A stretch of 64,000 bases of DNA, taken from the NCBI GenBank assembly GCA_009363875.1, contig CM018691.1:5146001-5210000 (forward strand). Direction: 5' to 3'. The DNA is from Mikania micrantha. Its lineage: Eukaryota > Streptophyta > Magnoliopsida > Asterales > Asteraceae. Below, one piece after another: positions 23,638-37,095 of the stretch (positions are counted from its first letter, which is position 1; every line of letters starts with the position of its first letter). The translations under genes and the position numbers were made by a program. The notes under the pieces were generated by a model. It worked only from the letters and a program-made list of their open reading frames with translations. It did not search any database and had not been told where the DNA came from.

Positions 23638-26600
23638 TTACTTATTGTTCACCAATGATTTGTGCTGAAATTCCACCACAGCATTGATAGGGGCTCTTGC
23701 TTTCAATGTCATTTCTTCATACTCTTGTTCAGGGCTCGAAAGAGATACAATGGCACCGCCTGCACCAACCGAAGCCTCACCCTTGTGGACCACCACTGTT
23801 CGTATAACTATATTAAGATCAAACGTTTGGTTGTAAGAAAAGAAGCCGATGCAACCAGAATAGATGCCTCTTGAGCAACTTTCTAGGGAGTCAAGGAGTT
23901 CCATTGATCTCAATTTAGGTGCACCAGTCATGGAACCACCAGGAAACGCGGCCCTAACGCAGTCAATTGCACTTAAATTTGACTGCTTTTTGCCTCGGAT
24001 TGTGCTGACCATGGTGTGAACTGTTGCGTATGATTCGACTTCCATGAGGTTGGGGACATGGACCGACCCGGGTTCACACACACGGCCCAGGTCGTTTCTT
24101 AGGAGGTCAACTATCATCAGATTCTCTGCTTGATCTTTTTCACTGTTGACAGTTGGCAGGTTAAAAATGAAAATGATACAGTACACAAGCAAAAACTGAA
24201 TAACCGAAAAAACTTAATGAGAAACCAAAACTTTAGTTATGAACTTTTTATAATGGATTTTATGGTTCGATTATGGTTATATATGTATAAAAATCGAATT
24301 AACCAAACCAACATTAAATTTACCTATAAATTTTATATTTTTATAAATAATATGTTATATGTTATAAGAGTTTTGTTGTAATTTTTTTTACGGAAAAATG
24401 GACTTTAAAATCCAAACTATGACTCGGTTGATTTTTCCATACCAATATTATAAAAATCGATTATGGGCAGGGATTAATCAGTGATTAATCGTAGTAGGCC
24501 TACAAACGATGCAATTTCACAAAATTGATGGTATTAACCGTTAGTCGGCCAAATCGGTCTAGTATGACAAAATTGAGCTAGTCTGGCAAAATCAAGCAAG
24601 TTAGTCAAAGGCTGATTTTTTTGGGTTTTAACCATCTTTGACTTTTTTGGGTCTTCTCGATCAAAATTGATTAAAATCTTTGAAAACTAAAAATTTATTC
24701 TTATTATGAAAAATTATATATAAATGTTTTTATGTGAATATATATAGTTTGAAAAATTACATATAAAATTCCGATTCGGCTTTATCCTGATTAATCCCTA
24801 TTGATGTATCACCGCCCAACTAGCGCTTGGTAATTTCTACAACATTGGTCCATACTAACAAATTGGCAAATGATCATTCCAAATACCACTTTCATTGCTA
24901 ATGACAATCACAGATAATCATTATCAATTTACACACTCAAATTCCACTAGATTTCACTCATAATGATCACTTTGACTGAAATGAGAAAAGTGCAAGCGAA
25001 ATCAAGTGAAATTCTTAGTATAAATCAAGTGTAAGTAAATGATGATTAAGGTACTAGGATTTTCCTTGTGACAAGTGAAAATGGAGATTACAACAACAAC
25101 CTTACCCAGTATATTCCCACTTTTTAGTAAACCTTACCCCTATCCCAATTGGGATAGAGAGGCTGCTCCGAAAGAGTCCCCGGTTCAAAGTTATCGTTTG
25201 AAGTTGATCATCGTCATCCCAATGATTTTAACGTTATTTTCACAAAATAATTGAAATAACGTTAAAATTAGTGCACTTTTACTTTTGCCCCTTAAGGGCC
25301 CACACATATATACATTATATGCGTGCACCACAAGTGAAAATGGAGATTATTAACTGCTAATACCAATTTGGATTATTAAAATTCAATTAGCCTTTTTTTA
25401 CAAATAATTTATTAGTTGTTTATGCACCTTTATAAAGTAAAAGGTTTGTGGTTTGTGCATGCTTTTTATTTTACCCAAGCCGCCAAGATATAGCTGGATT
25501 TATTTACCAGAATTAACTTGAATCTACAAACGTCCGAATAAAGTAGTTAACATATCATTAACTGAATTAACCAAAACATTTATTTCAATAACTGAACCAT
25601 TTATAACTGAAACGATTGGTTATAGATATTTAAAAAAACATCAGTCTTAGGTTTTATTTTAGACATAATCGACCTGAACCCATGCTCCCCTCTAGATGTG
25701 GTGCGATAACACATGCAAGTTTAAAATCAAACATGCAGTGACAGTTATCACATTGTTTATGCAATAAAGCATATACTTATGACACAAGGTTTATTGTGCC
25801 TTTTTTGGTAACATAATATGTCTAAAATTTGCAGTCATCTCATATCCTTGCTATGATATAAGACATCTTGTAAACAACTTTTGTGTTGATTGTGATTAAG
25901 AAATAATATATACTGTAGCAATAATATATGTCTTCTTAACAAAACAATTTAAGATGGGTTATGCTTTTATCTTTAATGGATCAAATGGGTAAAATAAGAA
26001 TATAAGCTAAAAGAACATGTCAAATGGATTTATAGGTGGTGTTTGTTTTTTAAGAGGTAAAATGCCTGCGGTCTGCGGACCACATCTGCAAACCTCTTTT
26101 GCAGAAGAGGTGGACCAAACATCTGCAAGAAGAGTTTATGAGGGTGTTTGTTTTTAAAAACCTCTTCAAAAAAAAAATGTCTTCCCAACCCACCGTCCCC
26201 AACCCCACTGTCTTCAACCCCTGTCGACCACCGAAGATCCCACATACCGCCGCACCTCCGATCGTCCCCCTCCACCTACTGTTGAGCCACCACCATCCAC
26301 CACTGTCACCATCAATCTCGAACCAAAGGCGATCGAACGAGGAGGAGACCGCGACGGTGGAGATCGAACAAGGAGGAGGAGACCGCGATCGAACCAAACC
26401 CACCTAGGAGAGAGGGGGTGGAGGGCGGCGGCAATGGAGATCGCGTCTGGTGGTAGCAGATCGTGGATGGTGGAGATGGTGGCTGAGAAGGGGGCGACGA
26501 CGGTGGGTTGAGGAGGAACCCTCACGGCGGTGGGTTGAGGAGGAACCCTCACGGCGTCGACGGCGGCGGTGGCTTGAGGGGGCGTCGGCTGTGGAGGGCG

Positions 26601-29600
26601 ACGGCTTGGAGATGGGGTGCGGGAATGGAAGGTTGTGGAGGAAACCTAGAAGAGGTTTGAAGATGATGGTACATGTCTTCTCCAAGAAGAGGTCTCGCAG
26701 ACGTTTTTTAATGAAATGTCTGCGAGAAAACAAACACCCTACATCTTTCCTTGGTCTGCGAGGTGCAGACAAAAGAGGTTTCGCAGACCTTCGCAGACCT
26801 TTTTTCAAAAAACAAACAGCCTCATAGTCATCAAGAGTGTAATTTTAATGCATACTTCCATACAACCCCTAAATTTTATTTTTTTCAAAACCCACTTATT
26901 ACCATTGTAACAATATAGTTTTTGAAACAATAGTTAAAACTTAAAACCAATAATTAGATGTAAAAAGTATTAGAAATAGACAAAAGAGTTTGTAATTGAC
27001 CCAAAACCGTTTGGATCAATTAATCAACAGAACCCAGTTGCCATCTCTGGCATTTAAGCTTGGTTTTAAAAAGCATGACGCATTCCGAAGCATTTTGGAC
27101 CCGAAAGACAAGGTAAGAGCTTCATCAACACGAGGCGTACTGTGTGCAACCAAATAAAGCTTTATGTGCAACTAAGGGTCATCTCTTTAACATATGTCCA
27201 ATTATTAAGTAAAGCATTCATAATCTCACTCATCCTTCTAGCTGTTTTTACAAATTAGCCTCTAATAGACCCTAATTTTAAATGATTTGACCCAAATGCG
27301 CATGAAGCGCTGCCTCAAGACTTTGAGGCGTTTTTCCAATTATCTTCGTCGCTTTTTGAAGCCAGGCATTTAGGCATTGAACATTTCAAAGCTAAATTCA
27401 ATTTAATTATGCTAATTGAAAATGCAGTACCTGTGTTGTAGCTGTGACCTAAGCATCTCATCTTCACCAGGTGTCGACCCACGAGAAATAGTACCCTTGA
27501 TAGGCTTGGCTTCCAGAATACCATCTCTGTCTAACCGTAAAAATCTCTCAGGGGAAGAAGAACATATAATCAAATTTTCCTTTGAAAAATTAAGCCATGC
27601 AGCATAAGGAGCAGGATTCGTATCTCTAAGATGCATGTAAAGCCCCAAAGGATCAATGTCTGCTATTTTCTTTCTCATTTGAGTTGTAAGACACAGCTCA
27701 TAGCTTTCACCATCTTTAATGAATTTCTGACATTTTTCCACGTCTTTTATGTACTGCTCTCGAGTTTTATCGGAAATGAAGCATGTTTCTGTAGAAATAA
27801 TATTTTTGGCATGAACACGAGTTTGAGATGATGAAGTTTTGGGTAAGGTAATCAGCTTTTGCTCCACGTCATCTAACCATTTTGTCGGTTTTGAGTTTTG
27901 ATCGTGTATTGAAAGAATGTAGATGTCGTCATTGGAATGATCAATGGCTAGAAGATTGTCTGCAAAGAAAAAACAAGCATCTGGTGTTTCTGCTTTGTGA
28001 CGATTATATGGTACACCACATTCGACTTTAAGGCCATATCTGCATGTAGAAAATGTAAATATAACAAACAACGGAATAAATGTCAAGAGTCATAGATAGT
28101 CCCGAATAAAGGTCGGGTAACGGATCAAAATCAGTAACTTTGTACAGCTAGAAAGGGGCTTGGTTGGGTTGACCTGAAACCATTTTTAGCAAAAATTATT
28201 TTTTTTTATTCAAGTATTAGTATGCGAATTCAAGTATATTATTTTATGCTAAAAAACACTTTTAAGTGGCTTTCAACCAACTTGAACCGATCCTTATAAG
28301 CCAATTAACTGTTGATCAATTGAAAATTGAAATACAAAAATAGATGAATCGACCTGCTCATAAGTAAATGGGTCGAAATTACCATCTTGAGTTCCAAAAT
28401 GATATTTTACATACCCAAGATAGCCGACGTATCCACCATAAAACTCAAAAGGTAATCCTTCACAATCTTTTTCATCATAATGAATAGATTGAAGTTCCTG
28501 ACAAAAATAAAAAAAAAATAAAAATAAAAAAACATGAAATTTATGTAAAATATATGTAATTAGTCAGTGTGATTCAAAACACCATATTATTCTATTATTC
28601 TTTCATACCTTATTCAAAAAATGAAAGAATCCATCTTCCAAAAATGTGGTTGTTGTTAACCCTTGAGCATCTTCAATTGAAATATGACCTCCACTAGTAC
28701 ATGTAGCCTCACTATAAACATATAAAAATTTTGTGCATCATGCTTTAGTAAATAAATTTCAGTTTCATAGGATTTTATAAAAGGTATATCTTTTTTTAAT
28801 CAATCCCTAGCAAATTATAGGTGTTCTTCATTTAAACCTTGAGTCTGATAATCTGAATGTTATTTGCTTCCAAAGATATCCACCTTTTCCACCCATAAAC
28901 GAAAATCTTGCTCTTCTCTGCATAACAAGCAAGCATTTTGATAATTATTGTTGGATTCTATGCATTAACTATTTATAATTTTTTTAAAAAAATGAACAAG
29001 AAGGTGTTTTCCAAATCAACCCAACCTGACACGATACAATTTGTTAACCAACCCGATTGGCTCGTGCATCTTGCAACCTCTAAGGAGAACCGTAGTTCAA
29101 TATACCTTTTCAGTAGAGGAGCTATCGAGCCAAAAGGTATTTCCAGCCTTGTCATCTCCAAACAATTTGAGAAATATGTTTTTTGGCCCACCAACGTGAC
29201 AAGATAAATTCTCAAGTTTCCTCCATTGTAACTTTAAAAACTTGATCTCATTGGTCATACTTGACTTGTACATGTTGGCATCAAGAACAGACATAAACAA
29301 ACTTCTAGTGTTGTTTTTAAACCGCCAGCTTCCATTTCTCACCTGCATGCATGCTATGTAAAGTTTACTGCTAAGTGCAAATAGACATTATGCCATACAA
29401 ATCAGCTACAAGAACCCACTAGATAAGTCAATACAAAATCAGTTACTACTTATTAGTAACACAATGTCAGTTAGATGAGGATTAGGAGAGAGTTTTGACC
29501 CGATTACCTAAAATTGGTGTTTTTTTCTAAAATCCCAATGGGCCAATGGTTAACATTCTATAACTTATCTAGAAAGGTAACGGATCAACAGGTCAAAATA

Positions 29601-32600
29601 CAACCAAAATGTTCTCAACTGTCCTTGATCATTTTATTAAAAAAATATATGATGAAGTCATAAAAGCTAACAAACCACACATTTACAAAAATTATAATAA
29701 AGTGTTGACATGCCGTCCCAACATATATGGGCACGTAATAAAACTATAAAAGGTAGCTTGTTTCGACCTGACCTGTTAACCGCCCGTCCAGCCCATTTAT
29801 GTTATCTTACACATTAACTTGAGCTAGCAATTCTTAAGGACCCGCCCCATAGAAGCAACAGGAATATGAATGAAGACATTAAGTAAATGGTTTGTTCATT
29901 TAACTTAAAAGTAGTTTACCATTATACTGTAACTTCTTCTGGCTACCAGAGTAGGAGCTCCAAAACTCTTGAGTTATATCTCTAAAATTTTCGAATATCT
30001 GTCTCCCATGACAAGTGGCAATGCTCTCAGGATGAAACTACAAATCAAAGGAAAAAATTAATATAACTTATCTCATGATAGATATGCAAAAGAGATAAAA
30101 GCCCACCTGCAAACCATAATGAGGCCTTGTGGAGTGCATGATGCCCATCAGAACTTTCTTAAACCCTTTAGAAAGAGAATTGTCTTGGTCAAGTTGACTT
30201 TCATAAGCATTAAGGTCAGAATTTTTGTCAACAAGAAAAGATATTGTATCGTTGGAGCATGTCCAAGCTAATGGTATGAGTTCTTTTGGAAGTGATTTTG
30301 CATCTATTACAAGGGAATGATAGCGAACCACCTGCACAACTCAGGAACCATAGTCATCAAATTACTCTATGTACAATATAAATGAACCATTGTTTTAGTA
30401 ACTAAAATTGTATATGTTAATTTTTTAAAATGTATATAACTATACAAGGAACTAAGCCAGGTCCCTTTTGTATTTTTGAATGTTAAGTTGTATTTAAAAA
30501 TATTTTTCTTTTTTTTTTCCTATTTCTTTAAAACGCTGATCACACGCACATGAGAACTGACCTTAAAACCAGAATTTCTTCCAGAAGGAATCCCATGGAA
30601 CAGGCTGTATCCATTATGCTGAATTTCACTAAAGAAGATAACTGGAGTTAATATGAGAATACAACTGTTATAACAATATAGATCAAGTGTTAAGATCCCA
30701 TATTACTGAGAAAAAATTTGAAATAGCAAGAGCACAATGCAACACTTATGTTCATATGCATGTGCCAAAATGATAGCTGGACCGAAATGGAGTAGTTATT
30801 GGCAATTTGGCATGCCAAATTTTCAGTTCAGTGCTTTTTCTTCACAGTCAAAGTTTAATATTTCTTACACAAGCCGGACAAATGTATTGACGACTTGCTT
30901 TTTAAAAAGAAAATATTTTCAAACACTTATAAATGATGTGTTCAAAACATACCTTTCAATCTGATTTTTTTATTTCACGCCAGTAAAGTTTCCATACCTC
31001 AAACGCCCATGGACAGGTTCAAAAGCATGGACAACCTCTGCGCCATGTGCATATCCTAAGGCCTGTCAAGGCATTAAAGCAGATGAGCATACAGTTCAAC
31101 CTATGAAGCCATACAAGTAATCAAAAATGATTGGATAACAAGGGTTTGGGTCAAAACATGTATTTCTTGGTATGGGCCAACCTGTGAAGCCATATAAGCA
31201 ATCAAAATTTATCAGATAACAAGTGTTTGGGTCAAAACATGTACTTATTGGTGCCGTTTAAAACACAAAACACTTTTTGCCTAAAATTTTTACAAGTGAT
31301 TTATTAGTATTTCAAGTACTATTACAAAGATTGTTCCAATAATACTCTATTTTTTAATAAATAAATTAGAACTTTAGAGGTTCCTTGTATTCAAATTGAA
31401 AGCTACCATGAATCGAATTACAACCAACATAACCATGAAACTACACCTGATGTCCAAGACAGATGCCCAAGATTGGAATGTCACCACACTCTAGCAACAA
31501 CTTAAGACAAATCCCTGTTAGGTTCCCAAAAAAAAGTCTGTCAGTACGATTCCGTCCAAAATCATAGGTAACTAAACATATTATACTATGCTAAACTCAA
31601 ATTAATATCAACCAATATAATCAAAATCATTCCAATGAACCTACCACTTAAAGAAAATATTGGATTTATTTCCAGAAGCTGATTTTTCCACTCAAGATGA
31701 TTATACCAACATTATTACTTAGCATATTATATACCATGTTGTAGTATATTTACCTATATCATTAGGGCATGATGGTGTTCCTGGACCAGGTGATATAACA
31801 ATATTATCAAAGGCTCTCTCTTCATAAATATAATAACATGCTTCTTCCCAACTCCATTCATCATTGTGCACCACTACAGGAGGTACTAGACAACATAAAA
31901 TTTATCTTTGATTATTATATAACCAAGATAGAATAAACATAATGCTACCGAAATACATCTCTGATATGTTCGGCAGATTATTTACAATAAACAACTACAA
32001 AAAAGACAGGCACCACAAATATAGACATACAACCTGATATATGTGTATATATGCATGTGAGATAGAGAAAAAAAGGATCCTTTTACAGAACCAAAAAGAT
32101 TTTGTGAACTGCAATGACCAATCAAAATCATTTATTTATTGTTAAAAAATTTATAAAAAGGGAACAATTGCAAAAGATTAAATGTGTTACGTCTCTGAGC
32201 CCCATTTGCGGTGCACGCATATAATGTATATATGTGTGGGCCCTTAAGGGGCAAAAGTAAAAGTGCACTAATATTTTAGTTATTTGTGAAAATAACGTTA
32301 AAATCATTGGGATGATCAACTTCAAACGATAACTTTGAGCCGGGGACTCTTTTGGAGCAGCTTCTCTATCCCAATTGGGATAGGGGTAAGGTTTGTATCT
32401 ATCCTTCCCCCCAGACCCTACTGAAAAGTGGGAATATACTGGGTAAGGTTGTTGTTGTTGTTGCTTTCTCTCATCATTCTATTACTTGTAACAAGTTTCA
32501 TACACGTGTGCACTGTGCAGATCAGAGAATTGTAGTTCATCTACACATATGTGTAGATGCTAATAATATATGAATACATATAAATTTACACAAATATGTA

Positions 32601-33138
32601 TACATCAATTCAAGTATAGTCACATAACAGTCATGTTAGAATCTTACATACATACACAATTGATTAAATGATTTTAATTGGTTCTCACATGTTTTTTGGA
32701 TACGTAAAAACCCCTCCTCCATATATGTATGCACAAATCTGATTATAATTTATATATGTATGTATTTGTATGTGTGTGTGTGTATAGAAAGAGAGGGGGC
32801 TTACATCCGTTGACAACAGATAACTCTTGGTATATATTGTATGTGTAGCTATCATAATTGTCAATCAATAACGTCCTGATAAATTCATACTTCTGCTTCG
32901 ACTTTTTTAATAATGGCTTTCCCATCAAACCAGTTCCTTCAACTTGACCTAGTGCATAATGACTTGAAAGTGCCACCTTTCTAGAATCATGACCCGACAG
33001 TTGGATGCTGTCTTTATTGGCAAAGTCACTCGCTCTTATTGATGATGTGGACAGTGAATTATTTATGTTTATACTTTGTGGTTTTTCAAAACAAGGAGAT
33101 GTGATTTCACAAGGATTTGACCATAGATTGAAATTCAT
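23638..33138 (-). CDS. ADCS: Aminodeoxychorismate synthase, plastid (fused PabA-PabB), 13 coding exons, about 878 aa
   Basis: Makes 4-amino-4-deoxychorismate from chorismate and glutamine, the committed step to p-aminobenzoate for folate, in plastids. Exons: 33138-32805, 31885-31754, 31514-31447, 31062-30998, 30628-30562, 30331-30107, 30037-29934, 29367-29106, 28917-28838, 28711-28609, 28497-28415, 28039-27431, 24142-23638. Residues 1 to about 85 look like a transit peptide. The glutaminase half begins RTLLIDNYDSYTYN and has SPGPGTP, the nucleophile motif GICLGHQ and the FHPES His/Glu pair. The chorismate half has GGYVGYLG, DGESYELCLT, AKPIKGTISRG, RNDLGRVCEPGSVHVP and GGSMTGAPK. The Lys in PIKGT (about residue 689) is the PabB-type residue; anthranilate synthases carry Ala there. 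Length fits plant ADCS (about 900 aa). The exon 7/8 junction (29934/29367) is a best guess: the donor is weak but it is the pairing that keeps frame. Intron 12 is 3.3 kb and full of repeats. Confidence 0.95.
25091..25329 (-). mobile_element. SINE copy 1 in ADCS intron 12
   Basis: 239 bases, read on the minus strand from GTGCACGCATATAATG to a (GTT)n tail, flanked by a 20-bp duplication ACAAGTGAAAATGGAGATTA (25071-25090 and 25330-25349). It shares with copies 2 and 3 the GGCCCTTAAGG head and with copy 2 the ATCCCAATTGGGATA body. Confidence 0.9.
26035..26823 (-). mobile_element. PIF/Harbinger-like element 1 in ADCS intron 12
   Basis: 789 bases with ends G(G/A)(T/G)G..TGTTTGTTTTTT and AAAAAACAAACAGCCTC, possible 3-bp duplication ATA. 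Repeated TCTGCGAGACCTC / GAAGAGGT motifs form subterminal inverted repeats. The core is GC-rich with CCACC/GGTGG runs and a 27-bp unit (GGTGGGTTGAGGAGGAACCC..) twice in tandem at 26502 and 26529. It is related to 56215-57262 in the opposite orientation. Open frames on both strands are compositional, not transposase. Confidence 0.7.
32197..32463 (+). mobile_element. SINE copy 2 in ADCS intron 1
   Basis: Starts GAGCCCCATTTGCGGTGCAC, has GGCCCTTAAGGGGCAAAAGT, GAGCCGGGGACTC and TATCCCAATTGGGATA, and ends GGGTAAGG(TTG)n. Same family as copies at 25091 and 58118. A target duplication is not clear. Confidence 0.82.
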
Positions 33139-33198
33139 TCTGAACCTAATAAATAAATTGTGATTCACAAAGCTCTGCTTGTGGGGTAGACTATAATC

Positions 33199-34271
33199 CT
33201 GAAAATAAAACCATGTCAATCATCTGTGTTGCACTAATGGTAGCTAGATCATTATAGGAATTAGCAAAATTTATAAACACTACCAAAAAAGCTAAATAAA
33301 ACAGTGTATGAAAAAGAAAATTAAAACCAGAAACTCCCTTACTTTCATAAAACAAAGATTTCATACTCAATATTAGCACTACACAATTAGCATGGGAGGC
33401 CCTGAGGAAGGGCAAACTCTACCTCCATCAGGGCCCATTTTTTTAAAGGGCACAAAAATTTTAAAAATTCTTCATATATTATATCTAATTTACTTATATT
33501 TAAAGATATAAAACTGAAAAATCACAAGCTTAATTCGTTAGGGGCCTTTTTTTTTTTCTCGGCTCGTCCGAGGCACTTGAGTTCTGAGGACCAGCCCGGA
33601 CAATTAGCATAGTTGTCAATGGTGCACAAGGCACGTGCCTAGGCACACATGTAGAGCAAGGCACGGCAAAACGCCTTATGGCCATCCAACCGATCCCTGT
33701 CAAACCCTGTAAATTCCAGCAAAATTCGGTAAATCTCGGCCAAACTGGCCAGAAACATCCTAAAATAGCTTGAGTACAGCCTAAAGAACCTAAAACATGT
33801 CTAAAACCCCCCAAAAACGTTAGGTTTATGCTATGCAACAAAACAACACATTTAAAGTTGAAAACATTGAAAAAATTCAGATCACGTATTCACAAACACA
33901 GTCGCGGCATCGTATCATCGTGCTGTAACAATAGCTAACAATTATATACATGTTTTTCTTTTCAGATTTAAAGTTCACGAAATATAGGGTTCCCTTACCA
34001 GCTATCAAAATCTGTCAAAACTTTTGACAGATGTATAAATGATTAGTGGAGGACGATGAAAGTGATCTCCATTCGAATAAGTACGGCCGTGAAGTAGCGG
34101 TGTAGCTGTCGCCGGGGGCCGGATTAGTGAAACGATAGCCGGAAGGAAGCTGGTGGTTGGTATGATTCACTGGTCTGGATCGTCGGAAAAAGGAAGAGAT
34201 ATGAGGATGTCGGCCAAATTTCAAATTATTATTAAAGATTTGTAAATTTGTTTGACTGTCAGCAATGCGCC
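33199..34271 (-). promoter_or_regulatory. Probable non-coding leader exon and 5'-UTR intron of ADCS
   Basis: Upstream of the ADCS start codon the minus strand has a good acceptor (TTTATTTTCAG, exon resuming at 33198) and, 0.8 kb further up, a good donor (CTG|GTAAGG, exon ending at 33999). The simplest reading is a leader exon reaching to about 34.25 kb, then an 800-base 5'-UTR intron. The GC-richer stretch 34020-34250 supports transcribed leader. It contains an open frame starting at 34299 that I do not treat as a gene. A 206-base MITE lies in the intron and a hAT-like element starts at 34272, exactly at the outer edge. Confidence 0.5.
33394..33599. mobile_element. hAT-like MITE in the ADCS leader intron
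   Basis: 206 bases with ends GGGAGGCCCTGAGG and CTGAGGACCAGCCCGGA (imperfect inverted repeats), flanked by an 11-bp repeat ACAATTAGCAT (33383-33393 and 33600-33610). Ends resemble those of 9187-10006. Confidence 0.65.
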
Positions 34272-34833
34272 TAGGGCTGTAAACGAACCGAACGAACACG
34301 AACGAGCCATTATTCGTGTTCGTTTGTTAAACTTTTAACTTGTTCACGAACAGTTCACGAACGCTAACTGAATGAAAATTCTTGTTCGTGTTCGTTCATT
34401 AAGGAATTTAGCTTGTTCACGAACGGTTCACGAACACTAACGAACCCAAATTATTTAAACAATAAAATCAACATTTTTAATCTCAAGCTTTGGAAATAAT
34501 CATTTATAAATATATAAATTAAAATATCATACTATCAAACTAAAAATAACTTAAATATTAAGGTATCAAACCAAAAATTAAAAAAATTAAAAATATATAA
34601 CACATTTAATAAATAAATATAATAAATGAATTTAACCGAACAAAAACGAACGTAAATGAACGTTCACGAACACAAATGAACGAACACGACCTCTGTTCAT
34701 GTTCGTTCATTTAACCAAACGAACGGAATTTCTTGTTCGTGTTCGTTTATTTATTAAACAAACAAACATAAACGAACTTCCCACCGAACGGTACACGAAC
34801 GTTCGCTGAACGTTCGGTTCGTTTACAGCCCTA
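34272..34833. mobile_element. hAT-like MITE at the outer edge of the ADCS leader
   Basis: 562 bases from TAGGGCTGTAAACGAACCGA to TTCGTTTACAGCCCTA, flanked by an exact AATGCGCC duplication (34264-34271 and 34834-34841). Ends are packed with GAACGAACACGAAC / GTTCGTGTTCG motifs; the core is AT-rich. Confidence 0.9.
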
Positions 34834-34841
34834 AATGCGCC

Positions 34842-37095
34842 CTTTTGGGGCAGGTGCACGTCTTACGAGGACAGCTGTCACTTTAACGGATGCAATGGAG
34901 TGTCTTGTAATTCTCCTATTTTTCAATTTCGAAAGTGCAACCAGGTGTGTATAGAGAAGGTGGAAAGGATGTGAAAGAATGATGATGTATGTGAGAATGA
35001 TAGGTTGGAGTTAAAAAAATGAGAAAGATATGTAAAAAGTTGATGTGACAGTGATGATCGATTAGGACGCATGTAGGAAATGTAGTCTTTAGCATTACGG
35101 GCAGTCTTACCACTTTAAAAAAGGAAAATCAAGATTTGAGATTTCTAACATTTTGATTAAAAATTATGCAAAGAATTGCTTAGATAATGTTTAAAATCAT
35201 GATAATATTATTATAAAAAGACATTAATTTGTACAAAAAAAATGTGTGAATTTTGAAAAATCTCACAAATTGACTCAGACATGCTACGATTGAGCTCATT
35301 CCAATAAAATTAGAACCGCCTCGTCAAGTCATAAATCCTAAATCATAAAGTTAAATCCTAATGTTATACTTGAAAGCATAAAATCTAAACTAAATCGTAA
35401 AGTTGTACGGTTTTACCCTAAAACACGGTGACAGAGGGAAAAGACACAATGACAAATAACAAAACACGTTGAATTATAAAATATAAGTTTTAAAACCTAA
35501 AAATTATACCTTATGACATAAACCCCAAAACCTAAACTTTAAAGGTAAACTATAATGCCATTTTTTTAACACAAAATAACGAGCATTATAGACACAATGA
35601 TAGCGAGCAATACATGCATAGTTGTGACGAAAAAATATATATACAACGAACATAAGAGGTGCATTTTATAACCTAAAAGTTAAATCGTAAAATATTAACT
35701 CAAAAACGAAAAACCATAAAGTACGGGTCCTTGACCCAAGAAGGTAATGTAAGGAGATGTAAGAGGATGGCTTGCTCCATGAGTCACATATTTAGGGTGA
35801 ATGTTTACTGAGTTATGGTGTTCCATTAATCGAATTAGAATCAAGTTATTAAGTTAACCAAATCAAATTATTCATATTCACAAAATTTGTAGTTGAATTA
35901 TAATTTGAAATATATTTGAATAAATTGATTATAAGTTTAAATAGAGTTTATGCCAGTTGAGGAATTCAGGTTCAAGCTTATTCTTTTCAAATTCAACAAA
36001 ACAAAAATTAAATAATCTAATTATACATTAAAAACTATGTTATTAACATGTGTATTACACGGGTTTAATATAAAATATTAAATAGTTTGCAATGAAAATT
36101 TAGCAATTATAACATAATATTTTGATATAAAATGATTAATTTACATATTAATAAATATTTTAAGTGATAAAAAATAATTAAAAACTTTAATCATATACAA
36201 ACGATATATGATCTTTTAATGTTTAACAATTGATATCTTTGAAATTATTGACGTTAAAAACTTCAATTGGTATTATATTAAAAACTATCTTTTATAAATC
36301 AATAACATAAATATAATTTTTATAATTACTAAATTTAAATGACTCAGTTTAAAAATAGTGTTAAACATAACGGACCAAAAGTGTAACTTTCTCTATCATT
36401 CATTCATTCTTATTACTTTAGCTTATAAATAAGTTAAAAAAAACGTTATTTCAGTTAAAGTCTCGCCTCAAATGATCACGATGTTGACGCAAAGCAAGGA
36501 TACCGCTTAGTGATATAATCTCACCTCAATGGATTATGTTCGATTAGCCATAATTGAACCTCAGACCTTCCTCAAAACCATGCAAAACATTCAATTTCAG
36601 TTAATCTACCAAACATAAGACCGTTTAGACAATATAGGATGGAAGGAGGTCCCATGACCGAATCTCGTGTGATAATAAGTATTGGTTTTTAAATTAAAAA
36701 AAAAAACAGTAAATGGATAACATGCGTAAGTATGTTTTTTTAAGAAACAACGACATACCTTTGTGATTTTGTCACTTGACATTTGTACATTTATAGATTG
36801 TAAACTAGTGTTTTTATTATAGATTTCACGGGAGATGTGTAATTCTTTTAATGAGGATCAATTTAAACCCTTTTGTCGTGGGTCTTTTGGGACGTTCACC
36901 CCTCGCATATTGATTAACCATGCCGATGACGCCAACCTTTGATAGTCTATGTAAACCTATTTACTCTAACCTACTAAATTGTTTAAACTTTACAACTTTA
37001 TTACAACATATCACCTTGTTTTTATTTGTTTATAGAAATGAGTAAAACAATCCGTATTTTGGCCACACGATGCTACATGTTTCCGAATTAAAGTT
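34842..37095. other. Gene-free DNA, includes the presumed ADCS upstream region
   Basis: The first few hundred bases may be the original ADCS promoter displaced by the hAT-like insertion. The rest is AT-rich with no gene, RNA or bounded element that I can support. Confidence 0.5.

Noticed and set aside
26030..26827. Several overlapping open frames of 80-134 aa on both strands
   Set aside because: They fall inside the PIF/Harbinger-like element; the residues reflect CCG/GGT-rich DNA and no domain is visible.
33530..33841. 103-aa open frame on the minus strand
   Set aside because: Sits across a MITE end and an AAGGCAC-rich repeat in the ADCS leader intron; no domain.
34015..34299. 94-aa open frame on the minus strand upstream of ADCS
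   Set aside because: Lies in the probable ADCS leader exon and starts inside a hAT-like element; no family resemblance. A regulatory upstream frame is possible but unsupported.
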